Assembly: GCF_031458095.1 (NCBI RefSeq)
Contig: NZ_JAVDXU010000001.1
Span: 1,302,001 to 1,366,000 of the forward strand
Source of the DNA: Pelomonas saccharophila_A
GTDB lineage: Bacteria > Pseudomonadota > Gammaproteobacteria > Burkholderiales > Burkholderiaceae_C
Length of the DNA: 64,000 nt
Direction: 5' to 3'
A program made the position numbers and the translations under genes. Numbering within the stretch: the first letter of the stretch is position 1; every line of letters begins with the position of its first letter. Shown piece after piece: positions 24,386 through 33,894 of this stretch. The notes under the pieces were generated by a model, which worked only from the letters and a program-made list of their open reading frames with translations, was not told the origin of the DNA and made no database searches.

Positions 24386-26437
24386 TCAGCCCTCGGAATA
24401 GCGCCGCATCAAGGCCTGCTGGGCGCTGACGCCGGTTTCGCTGATGCGCACCGAACGGCCGTCGGGCCCGAGCTGCCAGGCATCCATGGTGTCATTCAGA
24501 TAGGGCTGCAGGGCCTCGTCGATGACACGCTGGCGCAGGCGGGCGTCCTGCACCGGCCAGGCCACCTCGATGCGGCGGAACATGTTGCGGCTCATCCAGT
24601 CGGCGCTGGACAGGAACAGCGCTTCGCCCTCCTCCGCATCGGCCCAGCGGAAGTACAGCACCCGCGTGTGTTCCAGGAAGCGGCCGACGACGGAGCGCAC
24701 GACGATGTTGTCGCTGACGCCCGGCAGGCCCGGCGGCAGCATGCAGGCGCCGCGCACGATGAGGTCGACCTTGGCGCCCGCCTTGGCCGCGCGCAGCAGG
24801 CCATGGATGAGCTCGGCATCGGTCAGCGCGTTGATCTTCACGACGATGCGCGCGGCCTTGTAGCCGGACAGGGCCGCGGCCTCCACCTGGGCCAGCAGCT
24901 CCAGCATGCGGCTGTGCATATTGAAGGGCGCCAGCAGCATGCGGCGCAGCGCCTTGAACTTGCCCAGGGACGCCAGTTGGCGGAACACCGAGTCGGCATC
25001 GGCCGTCAGGTCGGCATCGGCCGTCAGCAGGCCCAGGTCGGTGTACAGGCGCGCCGTCTTCGGGTTGTAGTTGCCGGTGGAGATATGCGCATAGCGGCGC
25101 AGCTTGCCGTTCTCGCGCCGCGTGATCATCAGCAGCTTGGCATGGGTCTTGTAGCCGACGATGCCGTACACGACCTGGGCACCGACGGCTTCCAGCCGCT
25201 CGGCCCAGTTGATGTTGGCCTCCTCGTCGAAGCGCGCCTTCAGCTCGACGACGGCCATGACCTCCTTGCCGCGCCGTGCCGCCTCGATGAGCAGATCCAT
25301 CAGCTCCGACTTGGCGCCGGTGCGGTAGATGGTCTGCTTGATGGCCAGCACCTCGGGGTCGGCCACGGCCTCGCGCAGCATCTGCACGACCGGCTCGAAG
25401 CTCTCGAAGGGATGGTGCAGCAGCACATCGCCCTTCTTCAGCTTCTCGAAGATGGACTTGTGGCGCGGCAGGCGGCCCGTCGGCCAGGCCGGCTCGAAGG
25501 GCGTGAAGCGCAGGCCGGGCGCATCGGTCTGGTCGATGAGCTCGTTCAGGCGCACCAGGTTGACCGGGCCGTTGACACGGTAGAGGGCCGCATTGGGCAG
25601 GCCGAACTGCTCGAGCAGGAACTCCGACAGCTCGGCCGGGCAGGTGTTGACGACCTCCAGCCGCACCGCGCGGCCGAAGTGGCGTGTCGTCAGGCCCGAA
25701 CGCAGCGCATGGCGCAGGTTGGCGATTTCTTCCTCGTCGACTTCCAGGTCGGAGTCGCGCGTGACGCGGAACTGCGAGAAGGCCTCGACCTTGCGGCCGG
25801 GGAACAGCTCCTCCAGGTGGGCGCGGATGACGCTGGTCAGCAGCACGAAGGCCTGGCGGCCGTCGCTGAGGTTGGCCGGCAGCTTGATGACGCGCGGCAG
25901 CACGCGCGGCACCTTGACGATGGCGATGCGGTTGTCGCGGCCAAAGGCATCCTTGCCCGACAGCCGCGCGATGAAGTGCAGCGACTTGTTGGCCACCTGC
26001 GGGAAGGGGTGGGCCGGGTCCAGGCCCACCGGCACCAACAGCGGCTTGACCTCGCGCTCGAAGTACTTGGCCACCCAGCGCCGCTGCGGCTCGTCGCGGT
26101 CGGCGTGGTTGAGGACGACGATGCGCTGCTTGAGCAGCAGCGGCGTCAGCTGCTCGTTGAAGATCAGGTATTGCTCGTCGATCAGCGTGTGGGCGGCGCG
26201 GCCGACGCGGTCGACGTCCTGGCCCGTCACGGTGCTCAGCGGGTCGCGCACGGCCTCCAGCATGTCGGCGAAGCGCACCTCGAAGAACTCGTCGAGGTTG
26301 CTGGACACGATGCAGACGTAGCGCAGGCGCTCCAGCAGGGGCACGTCCTCGCGCTGGGCCTGGGCCAGCACGCGCCGGTTGAACTCGAGGATGGCCTGTT
26401 CGCGGTTGAGGAGCTTCAGCGGAGTCGGGTCGGTCAT
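24386..26437 (-). CDS. ppk1: Polyphosphate kinase 1
   Basis: 683-residue PPK1, which builds inorganic polyphosphate from ATP at the inner membrane. Seen: N-domain NREQAILEFNRRVL and LLERLRYVCIVSSNLDEFFEVR; head domain; catalytic core with YAHISTGNYNPKTARLYTD, His451 being the autophosphorylated histidine; and a second histidine in the C2 domain. Start ATG 26437 gives MTDPTPLKLLNREQ, the usual N-terminus; the frame stays open upstream but that part overlaps the divergent gene. First gene of a ppk1-sixA unit. Confidence 0.98.
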   Translation of the reverse strand: MTDPTPLKLLNREQAILEFNRRVLAQAQREDVPLLERLRYVCIVSSNLDEFFEVRFADMLEAVRDPLSTVTGQDVDRVGRAAHTLIDEQYLIFNEQLTPLLLKQRIVVLNHADRDEPQRRWVAKYFEREVKPLLVPVGLDPAHPFPQVANKSLHFIARLSGKDAFGRDNRIAIVKVPRVLPRVIKLPANLSDGRQAFVLLTSVIRAHLEELFPGRKVEAFSQFRVTRDSDLEVDEEEIANLRHALRSGLTTRHFGRAVRLEVVNTCPAELSEFLLEQFGLPNAALYRVNGPVNLVRLNELIDQTDAPGLRFTPFEPAWPTGRLPRHKSIFEKLKKGDVLLHHPFESFEPVVQMLREAVADPEVLAIKQTIYRTGAKSELMDLLIEAARRGKEVMAVVELKARFDEEANINWAERLEAVGAQVVYGIVGYKTHAKLLMITRRENGKLRRYAHISTGNYNPKTARLYTDLGLLTADADLTADADSVFRQLASLGKFKALRRMLLAPFNMHSRMLELLAQVEAAALSGYKAARIVVKINALTDAELIHGLLRAAKAGAKVDLIVRGACMLPPGLPGVSDNIVVRSVVGRFLEHTRVLYFRWADAEEGEALFLSSADWMSRNMFRRIEVAWPVQDARLRQRVIDEALQPYLNDTMDAWQLGPDGRSVRISETGVSAQQALMRRYSEG

Positions 26438-26455
26438 GAAGAAAAGTGTATGAAG

Positions 26456-26468
26456 CTTGTGTGACAAG
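26456..26468. promoter_or_regulatory. Inverted repeat in divergent ppk1 / RpfE-like intergenic region
   Basis: CTTGT-GTG-ACAAG, a short symmetrical site in the 63 bases between the divergent starts. It could be an operator for either gene. No known consensus is matched (not a recognisable Pho box). Confidence 0.3.
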
Positions 26469-26500
26469 CGCTTGAAATGACCCCGGGATAATCCAGGCCC

Positions 26501-27376
26501 ATGCATCTGATGATTCCCCATGCCAGCGCCCTGGACGACGCGGCGCGGCATGCCTTCTCCAGCCTGGCCCTGCCCAACCTGGCTGGGCAACTGGCTCGAT
26601 TGAGCCCCGCCGAGACCTGGGGCAGCGACGAGTACGCGCCCCAGCCCCCGCACCACCTGGCCCTGGCCGCCCTGCGCGGCCAGGCCGAACCCAGCGCAGC
26701 GGCCTGGGCCGTCGATGCCGGCCCTGAACTGTCCTGGGCCTTGATGACGCCCGTGCATCTGGCCGTCGGGACCGATGGCGTCGACGTGCTGCCGCCCGCG
26801 GCCCTGCACCTGTCCGAATCCGATGCGGCCCGCTTCTGCGCCGTGCTGCATGAACTCTGGCCCGAGGCCGAAGGCTGGCAATGGCGCTTGCTGGACGCCA
26901 ACCGCTGGGCCATCGGCCATGCAAGCGCCCTGGATGACTTGAGCGCCGCCAGCATCGAACGCGCCGCCGGCCGGCCCATCGAGCCCTGGCTGCCCCAGAG
27001 CCGGGTCTTGCGCCGCTGGCAGAACGAAGCCCAGATGCTGCTGCACGAGCATGCGCTGAATGTCGAGCGGGAAGCACGCGGCGAGCACGCCATCAATTCG
27101 GTCTGGATCGGCGACATCGGCCGCAGCAATGGGCGGGCCGCCGACGTGACGGTCGACGCCCGGCTCACCGAGCCGCTGCTGAATGGTGACCTCGCCGCCT
27201 GGGCCGAGGCCTGGCAGCGCCTGGACGCCGGTCCTCTCGCCAAGGAACTGACCGGCCTGACGCTGTGCGGCGAACGCTTCGCGCGCCGTTTTGCCGTCCA
27301 GCCCCTTTCCTTCTTCGACAAGCTCAAGCGCCGGTTCCAGACGCCCGATGTGGCCGCCGTCATGGAGGCGCTGTGA
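26501..27376 (+). CDS. Conserved RpfE-like protein upstream of recJ
   Basis: 291 residues, soluble, no signal peptide. It begins MHLMIPHASALDDAA (a second ATG at 26510 is possible) and contains WAVDAGPELSWALMTPVHLAVGTDGV and the conserved-looking ARGEHAINSVWIGDIGR. A protein of this type lies before recJ in many Burkholderiales and has been labelled RpfE-type regulatory or phosphoglycerate-mutase-like; I recall this and cannot verify it here. No catalytic motif is evident. Its stop overlaps the recJ start (GTGA), so the two are translationally coupled, hinting at a DNA-metabolism or housekeeping link. Confidence 0.6.
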   Translation: MHLMIPHASALDDAARHAFSSLALPNLAGQLARLSPAETWGSDEYAPQPPHHLALAALRGQAEPSAAAWAVDAGPELSWALMTPVHLAVGTDGVDVLPPAALHLSESDAARFCAVLHELWPEAEGWQWRLLDANRWAIGHASALDDLSAASIERAAGRPIEPWLPQSRVLRRWQNEAQMLLHEHALNVEREARGEHAINSVWIGDIGRSNGRAADVTVDARLTEPLLNGDLAAWAEAWQRLDAGPLAKELTGLTLCGERFARRFAVQPLSFFDKLKRRFQTPDVAAVMEAL

Positions 27377-29097
27377 ACTCGCCCCGACTCATCGAACGCG
27401 ACGTGCCGCCGCGCACCGCCTGGGCGCTGGAGCAGGCCGGCGTCGCCCCGCTGCTTGCCCGCCTGCTCGCCTCGCGCGGCGTGCGCGAAGCGGGCGAGCT
27501 GGACGAGAGCCTGGCCCAGCTGCTGCCGCCCACCGACCTGAAAGGCCTGCCCGAAGCCTCCCGCCTGCTGGCCGATGCCATCCAGTCCGGCGAGCGCCTT
27601 GTCATCGTGGCCGACTACGACTGCGACGGCGCCACCGCCTGCGCCGTCATGCTGCGCGGCCTGCGCCTGCTCGGCGCCCAGCCCGAACAGCTGGGCTATG
27701 TGGTGCCTGACCGCGCCGTGCATGGCTATGGCCTGACACCGACCATCGTCGACCTGGCGCTGGAGCAGCAACCCAAGCTGCTGGTGACCGTGGACAACGG
27801 CATTGCCAGCCTGGCCGGCGTCGCCCACGCGCGGGCGCTGGGCATCAAGGTGCTGGTGACCGACCACCACCTGCCGGCCCAGATCAACGACGCCATCGTC
27901 GTCCCCGAGGCCGAGGCCATCGTCAACCCCAACCAGCCCGGCTGCACCTTCGCGAGCAAGTCGCTGGCCGGCGTCGGCGTGGCCTTCTATGTGCTGATGG
28001 GCCTGCGCGCCGAGCTGCGCTCGCGCGGTGCCTTCACCGAGGTGCCGCGCCTGGATGGCCTGCTCGACCTCGTGGCCCTGGGCACCGTGGCCGACGTCGT
28101 CAAGCTCGACGCCAACAACCGCCGCCTCGTTGCGCAAGGCCTCAAGCGCATGCGCGCCGGCCGCGCCCAGCCGGGCGTCATGGCGCTGTTCAGTGCCGCC
28201 AAGCGCGATGCCTCCAAGGCCCAGGGTTTCGACCTCGGCTTTGCGCTGGGCCCGCGCATCAACGCGGCGGGCCGTCTGGCCGACATGACGCTGGGCATCG
28301 AGACCCTGACGACCGACGACCCCGAGCGTGCGATGGAACTCGCCACCCAGCTCGACGCCATCAACCGCGAGCGCCGCGAGATCGAGAGCGGCATGCGCGA
28401 GATGGCCGAGGCAAGGCTGGAGGCCCTGGTCGAAGCCCTGTCCGGCGCCCTGCCCCCGGCCGTGGCCCTGTTCGACGCCGACTTCCATGAAGGCGTGGTT
28501 GGCATCGTCGCCTCGCGCATCAAGGACCGCGTGCACCGCCCGACCTTCGTCTTCGCCCGCGGCGCCGATGGTCAATTGAAGGGCTCGGGCCGCTCCATCC
28601 CGGGCTTTCATCTGCGCGACGCGCTGGACCTCGTCAGCAAGCGCGAGCCCGATCTGCTGGCCAAGTTCGGTGGCCATGCCATGGCAGCCGGCGCGACGCT
28701 GGCCGTCGATGACGTGAATCGTTTCGCCCTGGCCTTCGCCCGCGTCGCCGAGGAATGGCTGAACGAGCAGGACCTGACCCGCACCCTGCGCCACGACGGC
28801 GCCCTGCCCCCCGAGGCCGCCACGGCCGAGACGGCGCGGTTGCTGGACGCCCAGGTCTGGGGCCAGGGCTTCGAGGCGCCCCTGTTCTGCGACCGCTTCG
28901 AGCTGGTCTCGCAGCGCCTGGTGGGCGAGAAGCATCTCAAGCTGCGCCTGCGCCGCGCCGGCCAGCTCATCGACGGCATCTGGTTCAACCACGTCGACAT
29001 GCTGCCCGAGCGCGTCACGCTGGCCTATCGCTTGAGCCTCGATGAATGGCAGGGGCAGCTGCGCGTGCAGTACGTCATTGAAGCTGCCCAGACGTGA
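27373..29097 (+). CDS. recJ: Single-stranded-DNA-specific exonuclease RecJ
   Basis: 574 residues. 5'-to-3' exonuclease of recombination and mismatch repair, using two metal ions. Seen: DHH phosphoesterase motif I VADYDCDGATA (Asp81, Asp83, Asp85), VTVDNGIAS, the DHH triad in VTDHHLP, ALGTVADVV, then the DHHA1 domain with GRSIPGFHLRDAL and KFGGHAMAAGATL, and the C-terminal OB fold. Start GTG 27373 overlaps the preceding stop by four bases; no better ATG exists near the conserved N-terminus. Confidence 0.97.
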   Translation: MNSPRLIERDVPPRTAWALEQAGVAPLLARLLASRGVREAGELDESLAQLLPPTDLKGLPEASRLLADAIQSGERLVIVADYDCDGATACAVMLRGLRLLGAQPEQLGYVVPDRAVHGYGLTPTIVDLALEQQPKLLVTVDNGIASLAGVAHARALGIKVLVTDHHLPAQINDAIVVPEAEAIVNPNQPGCTFASKSLAGVGVAFYVLMGLRAELRSRGAFTEVPRLDGLLDLVALGTVADVVKLDANNRRLVAQGLKRMRAGRAQPGVMALFSAAKRDASKAQGFDLGFALGPRINAAGRLADMTLGIETLTTDDPERAMELATQLDAINRERREIESGMREMAEARLEALVEALSGALPPAVALFDADFHEGVVGIVASRIKDRVHRPTFVFARGADGQLKGSGRSIPGFHLRDALDLVSKREPDLLAKFGGHAMAAGATLAVDDVNRFALAFARVAEEWLNEQDLTRTLRHDGALPPEAATAETARLLDAQVWGQGFEAPLFCDRFELVSQRLVGEKHLKLRLRRAGQLIDGIWFNHVDMLPERVTLAYRLSLDEWQGQLRVQYVIEAAQT

Positions 29098-29104
29098 AGG
29101 AGTT

Positions 29105-29125
29105 GGCAGGGCCGCGTGCCCTGCC
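29105..29125 (+). terminator. Hairpin after recJ
   Basis: GGCAGGGC-CGCGT-GCCCTGCC, a perfect eight-base GC-rich stem eight bases after the recJ stop. No clear U-run follows (TTGCC), so this may be a rho-assisted or weak intrinsic terminator separating recJ from the c-di-GMP gene. Confidence 0.5.
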
Positions 29126-29196
29126 TTGCCAAGTCACCTGACTGTCATGGGGGACTCCAAGAATCCGCGGCGCCAGCCAGCCCGGAGCCTCACCCC

Positions 29197-31011
29197 ATGC
29201 GCGCCACCGCGCCCGATCCCCTTGCCCTCGCCCTCGATCGCCTGATCGAGCAGCGCAGTTTCGACATCCACTTCCAGCCCCTCGTCGCCATCGACCGCGC
29301 CGAGATCTTCGGCTTCGAGGCCCTCACGCGTGGCCCGGCCGACGGCCCCCTGCATTCGCCGCTGGTGCTGTTCGAGGCCGCCGCCCGCCTGGGCCGCCTG
29401 GTCGAGCTGGAGCACCTCATCGTGCAGCGCGCCCTGCAGCGCTTCAAGCAGCTCGGCCTGCCGGGCCAGCTCTTTCTGAACGTGACGGCCGACACCCTGC
29501 TCGGCGCGCGCGAGCATGCCGGCCGCCTGGCCGCCGAGCTGGCCGAGCTGGGCCTGCCGACCTCGCGCCTCGTCATCGAGCTGACCGAGACCCGCCCCAT
29601 CGAAGACCTGGCCCAGCTCGACGACGCCCTGCAGGCCCTGCGCGAGCGCGGCTTTCGCGTCGCGCTGGACGACCTCGGCGAGGGCTTTGCTTCGCTGCGC
29701 CGCTGGATGCAGATGCGGCCCGACTTCGTCAAGATCGACCGCCACTTCATCGACGGCATCGCCCAGGAGCCGCTGAAGCAGCAGTTCGTGCGCTCCATCG
29801 TCGAGATGGCCGCCACCAGCGGCTGCGAGGTCGTCGCCGAAGGCCTGGAGCAGGAGCCCGACCTCGACGTGCTGCGCCGCCTGGGCCTGACCATCTGCCA
29901 GGGCTATCTCTTCGCCCGGCCGAGCGCGACGCCGCGCGCCTCGCTGGGGGCGCAATGGAGCGGCCGCCTGGCCGCCAACGCCCAGCCGCGGCTGCTGCAG
30001 AACGACCTCGCCCTGACCCTGGGCCAAGGCGCCATCACGATGGCCGCCCAGCTCGCGCGCCGCGGCCGGACCGTCACCGCCGCGGCCAACTGCCGCAGCG
30101 TCGTGGACCTCTTCCACGGCGACGAGCAGCTGCTCGCCATCCCCGTGCTCGACGAGCAGCAGCGCCCCATCGGCGTGCTGCGCTCCCTGCATGTCCTGAA
30201 GCGCAGCACCGAGCGCTATTTCATGGACATCTTCGACAAGCGCAGCTGCGTCGAGCTGATGGACAGGAACCCCCTGGTCTTCGACGTCGCCACGCCGCTG
30301 CGCGCCATGAGCGATGCCGTGTCCAATCTCGACGAACGCCTGCTCATCGACGGCTTCATCGTCACGCGCGACGGCGCGTATTTCGGTTCGGGCCGCAGCT
30401 CCGACCTGCTCAAGGCCGTGTCCGACCTGCAGGTGCATGCGGCCCGCTATGCCAACCCGCTGACCCTGCTGCCGGGCAACGTGCCCATCGACAACCACCT
30501 GGACCGCCTCATCGAGGCCGGCGAGACCTTTGCCACCGTGGTCTGGGACATCGACCACTTCAAGCCCTTCAACGACATCTACGGCTACCGCATCGGTGAC
30601 GACATCATCCGCCTGGCCGCCCGCGTGCTGACCCAGGCCGCCGACCCGCAGGTGGACTTCGTCGGCCATATCGGCGGCGACGATTTCGTCATGGTGCTGG
30701 GCAGCGCCGACTGGGAGGCCCGCCTCTCACGCATCTGCGAGGACTTTGACGCCGGCGTGCGCAGCTTCTTCTCGGCCGAGCACCTGGCCGCCGGCGGCTA
30801 TGTGACGCTGAACCGCCAAAACCAGCCCAGCTTCCATCCGCTGCCGACGATCTCGGCCGGCGCCGTGCTGCATCTGCCCGGCCACTACGAGAACTCCCGC
30901 GCCCTGGCCGCCGCCCTGGCCGAGCCCAAGCGCGTGGCCAAGGGCCGCGCCGGCGGCAGCCGCTTCTTCGTCGACCGCCGCCAGCCCCAGCGCGCCCTGC
31001 TGGCCGCCTGA
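29197..31011 (+). CDS. EAL-CBS-GGDEF cyclic-di-GMP enzyme
   Basis: 604 residues with three blocks. EAL domain (about 15-255) keeps all the usual phosphodiesterase residues: EAL at 41-43, NVT, ELTE, ALDDLGEGF, KIDRHFI, EGLE and QGYLFARP. A middle part (about 265-425) reads as two CBS-like modules, likely binding a nucleotide. The C-terminal GGDEF domain has WDIDHFKPFND and the active-site variant GGDDF (493-497), with no RxxD inhibitory site before it. It could both make and break c-di-GMP. Cytoplasmic. ATG 29197 is preferred; 27 upstream codons look non-coding. Followed 42 bases later by a chemoreceptor. Confidence 0.93.
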   Translation: MRATAPDPLALALDRLIEQRSFDIHFQPLVAIDRAEIFGFEALTRGPADGPLHSPLVLFEAAARLGRLVELEHLIVQRALQRFKQLGLPGQLFLNVTADTLLGAREHAGRLAAELAELGLPTSRLVIELTETRPIEDLAQLDDALQALRERGFRVALDDLGEGFASLRRWMQMRPDFVKIDRHFIDGIAQEPLKQQFVRSIVEMAATSGCEVVAEGLEQEPDLDVLRRLGLTICQGYLFARPSATPRASLGAQWSGRLAANAQPRLLQNDLALTLGQGAITMAAQLARRGRTVTAAANCRSVVDLFHGDEQLLAIPVLDEQQRPIGVLRSLHVLKRSTERYFMDIFDKRSCVELMDRNPLVFDVATPLRAMSDAVSNLDERLLIDGFIVTRDGAYFGSGRSSDLLKAVSDLQVHAARYANPLTLLPGNVPIDNHLDRLIEAGETFATVVWDIDHFKPFNDIYGYRIGDDIIRLAARVLTQAADPQVDFVGHIGGDDFVMVLGSADWEARLSRICEDFDAGVRSFFSAEHLAAGGYVTLNRQNQPSFHPLPTISAGAVLHLPGHYENSRALAAALAEPKRVAKGRAGGSRFFVDRRQPQRALLAA

Positions 31012-31053
31012 TCCTGCCTCGCGCGTCGCAGCGCCGCGGCGCCCTTCACCGCC

Positions 31054-32970
31054 ATGAACCTCTTCAAAGCCACGGAACACTGGAGCCTGCGCACGCGCCT
31101 CGCCCTGGTCGCCTGCCTGTCCCTGCTGCTCGGCGTCGTGCCCAGCGCCCTGCTGCTGCGCGGCTATGCCGCCCAGTTCGACTCTGCGTCGCAGCAGCAC
31201 CAGGCCCTGCCCGCCAACCACGCCTGGCAGGCCCTGCTCGAGCGCCTGCAGGCCCAGCGCGGCCTGGCTGCCGAAGCCTTGTCCACCAAGCCCGACAGCA
31301 AGCCGCAGGCCATCGCCGCCGCCGCGGCCGTGCAAGCCGCGCTGAAGGCCCTGGACGCCGCCCTGGCCGACGGCCTGCCCGCCGGCCTCGCCGCCACCCA
31401 GCGGGAGCGCGTCGCCGCCCTGCGCAGCCGCCATGCCGAGCTGGCCCGGACCCTGGCCCAGGGGCCGCTGGACCCGCCGCGCCTGCTGGACGTCCAGGCC
31501 GCCCTGGCCGACGGCGCCTTCGAGGCCATCGCCGAGCTCAATGCCGCCACCGGCCTGCTGCTGGACGCCGAGGCCGCCTCTCATTTCGCCATCGAGGCTG
31601 GCCTGCAGTCGGCGCCGCGCGTGCAGGACGCCCTCTCAGAACTCGCCGCCCTGGCCCGCGCCGCCGCCGTGGACGACCTGGGCCGCATGTCGGCCGCCCA
31701 CACGCGCTACCGCGAGCATGCCGCCCAGATGCAGTTACGCCTGCGCCTGGCCCTGCAGGCGGATGATGCCGAACTGGCCCGGCGGCTCGCGCCGCTGACG
31801 CAGATCGCCAAGGCCCAGCGCGAGCAGGTCGACCAGACGCTGGAGGCCGCCACCAAGGACGTCAACTATCCGCTGGACCAACTCGCCGCCAAGCTCGCCG
31901 AGGCCGGCGCCCTGCAGGCCCGGCTCAGCGCCCAGGTCATGGAGGCGTTGGACGCCGGCCTGTCGGCCCGCGCCGAGCGCGCCGCCCACCGCCGCAATGC
32001 GCTGACGCTCCTTCTGCCCGCCGCGCTGGCGCTGATGCTCTTCCTGATGGTCCGCTCCATCCGCCAGCTGCTGACACCGGTGCGCCAGATGGTGGAAGTG
32101 ACCGAGCGCATCGCCGCCGGCGACCTCAGCCAGGCCGTGCCCCAGGGCCGGCGCGACGAACTCGGCCGCGTGCTGGCCGCGCTGGCGCATATGCAGCAGC
32201 GCCTGCGCAGCCTCGTCAAGCGCATCCACGAGGACGCCGGCGGCATCCGCCTCGCGGCGCAAGAGATCGCCGCCGGCAACCAGGATCTGGCCCAGCGCAC
32301 CGAGGCCGCCGCCGCGCGCCTGCAGCAGACCGCCTCCAACGTGCAGTCGCTGACCGAGGCAGTGCGCCACAGCAGCCAAGCCGCACGCGATGCCGAAGCC
32401 CTGGCGGCTTCGGCCGCCGACGTCGCCACCCAGGGCGGTCGCATCGTCGGCCAGGTCGTTGGCAGCATGCAGGGCATGGCCGAGGCCAGCCGGCGCATTG
32501 CCGACATCACCGGTCTCATCGACGGCATCGCCTTCCAGACCAATATCCTGGCCCTGAATGCCGCCGTGGAGGCCGCGCGCGCCGGCGACGCAGGCCGGGG
32601 CTTCGCCGTCGTCGCCTCCGAGGTGAGGGCCCTGGCCCAGCGCAGCGCGACCGCGGCGCGCGAGATCAAGACGCTGATCCACCAGTCCGTCGAGGGCGTC
32701 GAGACCGGCACTGCCCAGGCCGCCGAGGCCGGTCAGGCCGTTGACGCCATCCTCGGCAAGGTGGGTGAGATGAGCACCCTCATCCATGCGATGGCCGAGC
32801 AGACCCGCGCCGAGGCCCAGCAGACCCTGGAGGTCGGCGAGGCCGTGGGCGCCATCGACGCCATGACACAACAGAACGCCGCCCTCGTCGAGGAGGCCGC
32901 CTCATCGGCCGACAGCCTGCGCTGCCAGGCCCAGGACATGGACGAGACGGTCAACGCTTTCACCCTGTAA
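31054..32970 (+). CDS. Methyl-accepting chemotaxis protein
   Basis: 638-residue chemoreceptor. TM1 at about 17-36, a large Ala-rich helical periplasmic domain (about 40-305) resembling four-helix or nitrate-sensor-like bundles, TM2 at about 313-330, HAMP (VRQMVEVTERIAAGDLSQAVPQGRRDELG), and the signalling hairpin IAFQTNILALNAAVEAARAGDAGRGFAVVASEVRALAQRSATAAREIK. No C-terminal CheR-binding pentapeptide is seen. The ligand is unknown. It follows the c-di-GMP enzyme on the same strand, so both may be linked to motility control. Confidence 0.95.
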   Translation: MNLFKATEHWSLRTRLALVACLSLLLGVVPSALLLRGYAAQFDSASQQHQALPANHAWQALLERLQAQRGLAAEALSTKPDSKPQAIAAAAAVQAALKALDAALADGLPAGLAATQRERVAALRSRHAELARTLAQGPLDPPRLLDVQAALADGAFEAIAELNAATGLLLDAEAASHFAIEAGLQSAPRVQDALSELAALARAAAVDDLGRMSAAHTRYREHAAQMQLRLRLALQADDAELARRLAPLTQIAKAQREQVDQTLEAATKDVNYPLDQLAAKLAEAGALQARLSAQVMEALDAGLSARAERAAHRRNALTLLLPAALALMLFLMVRSIRQLLTPVRQMVEVTERIAAGDLSQAVPQGRRDELGRVLAALAHMQQRLRSLVKRIHEDAGGIRLAAQEIAAGNQDLAQRTEAAAARLQQTASNVQSLTEAVRHSSQAARDAEALAASAADVATQGGRIVGQVVGSMQGMAEASRRIADITGLIDGIAFQTNILALNAAVEAARAGDAGRGFAVVASEVRALAQRSATAAREIKTLIHQSVEGVETGTAQAAEAGQAVDAILGKVGEMSTLIHAMAEQTRAEAQQTLEVGEAVGAIDAMTQQNAALVEEAASSADSLRCQAQDMDETVNAFTL

Positions 32971-33013
32971 CCCTGGCGCGAAGGGGGCGTGCAGCGCCTG
33001 CGAGAATCGGGCC

Positions 33014-33874
33014 GTGAACCTCGACCCCACCCTCAACGCCGACCTGCACTGCCACTCGGTCGTTTCCGACGGCACGCTGACCCCCGAGGCCCTGGCCGAA
33101 CGCGCCAAGGCCGGTGGCGTGCAGCTGTGGTCGCTGACCGACCACGACGAGATCGGCGGCCAGGCCCGTGCCATCGCCGCGGCGCGTGCCAACGGCCTGG
33201 CCTATCTGACGGGCACCGAGATCTCGGTGACCTTTGCCGGCCGCGTCGTGCACATCGTCGGCCTGGGCTTCGACCACGAGGCCACCGAGATCATCGAAGG
33301 CCTGCGCGCCACCCGTGGCGGCCGCGAGGCCCGCGCCCGCGAGATGGCTGCCAGCCTGGCCGAGGTCGGTATCCGCGGCGCCTTCGAGGGGGCGCTGAAA
33401 TACGTCGGCAACCCCGACCTGATCTCGCGCACCCATTTCGCCCGCTTCCTGGTCGACGCCGGCCACTGCGCCGACGTCCCCGAGGTCTTCCGCCGCTTCC
33501 TGACCGAAGGCAAGCCCGGCTTCGTGCCGCACAAGTGGGCGACGCTGAAGGACGCGGTGGGCTGGATCACGCGTGCCGGCGGCATCGCCGTCATCGCCCA
33601 TCCGGGCCGCTACGACTTCACGCCGACCGAGGAGTACGCGCTGATCACCGAGTTCATGGCGCACGGCGGCCGCGGCATCGAGGTGGTCACCGGCAGCCAC
33701 ACCACGGCCGAGTTCGAGCAGTACGCCAACACGGCGATCGAGTTCGGCCTGCTGGCCTCGCGCGGCTCGGACTTCCACTGCCCCGAAGAGAGCCGCATCG
33801 ACCTGGGTGCCCTGCCGGCGCTTCAAGGCCGGCTGACGCCGGTCTGGGCGGAGCTGGCAGACCGCATTCGCTGA
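33014..33874 (+). CDS. PHP-domain phosphoesterase (TrpH / nucleoside 3',5'-bisphosphate phosphatase type)
   Basis: 286 residues. Seen metal-binding motifs of the PHP fold: DLHCHSVVSDGTLTP (His12, His14, Asp19), LTDHDE (Asp43-Asp45), GTEIS (Glu69), RTHFARFL, VIAHPGRY and RGSDFHCPEE. The family (YciV/TrpH, RNase AM) hydrolyses 3',5'-nucleoside bisphosphates and trims 5' ends of RNAs. Start is GTG 33014. In related genomes I expect the YciO/Sua5-like gene immediately downstream; here an antisense gene of unknown function separates them. Confidence 0.92.
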   Translation: MNLDPTLNADLHCHSVVSDGTLTPEALAERAKAGGVQLWSLTDHDEIGGQARAIAAARANGLAYLTGTEISVTFAGRVVHIVGLGFDHEATEIIEGLRATRGGREARAREMAASLAEVGIRGAFEGALKYVGNPDLISRTHFARFLVDAGHCADVPEVFRRFLTEGKPGFVPHKWATLKDAVGWITRAGGIAVIAHPGRYDFTPTEEYALITEFMAHGGRGIEVVTGSHTTAEFEQYANTAIEFGLLASRGSDFHCPEESRIDLGALPALQGRLTPVWAELADRIR

Positions 33875-33894
33875 GCCTGCGCCGCCATTGGCCG

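Noticed and set aside
24254..26464. Long plus-strand frame of 736 codons opposite ppk1
   Set aside because: It is the antisense shadow of ppk1 in high-GC DNA; its peptide is rich in Gly, Gln, His and Val without any domain, and ppk1 has complete catalytic motifs.
26434..28992. 852-codon minus-strand frame opposite recJ
   Set aside because: Antisense to recJ and the RpfE-like gene; no motif and Gln/Gly/His-rich as such shadows are.
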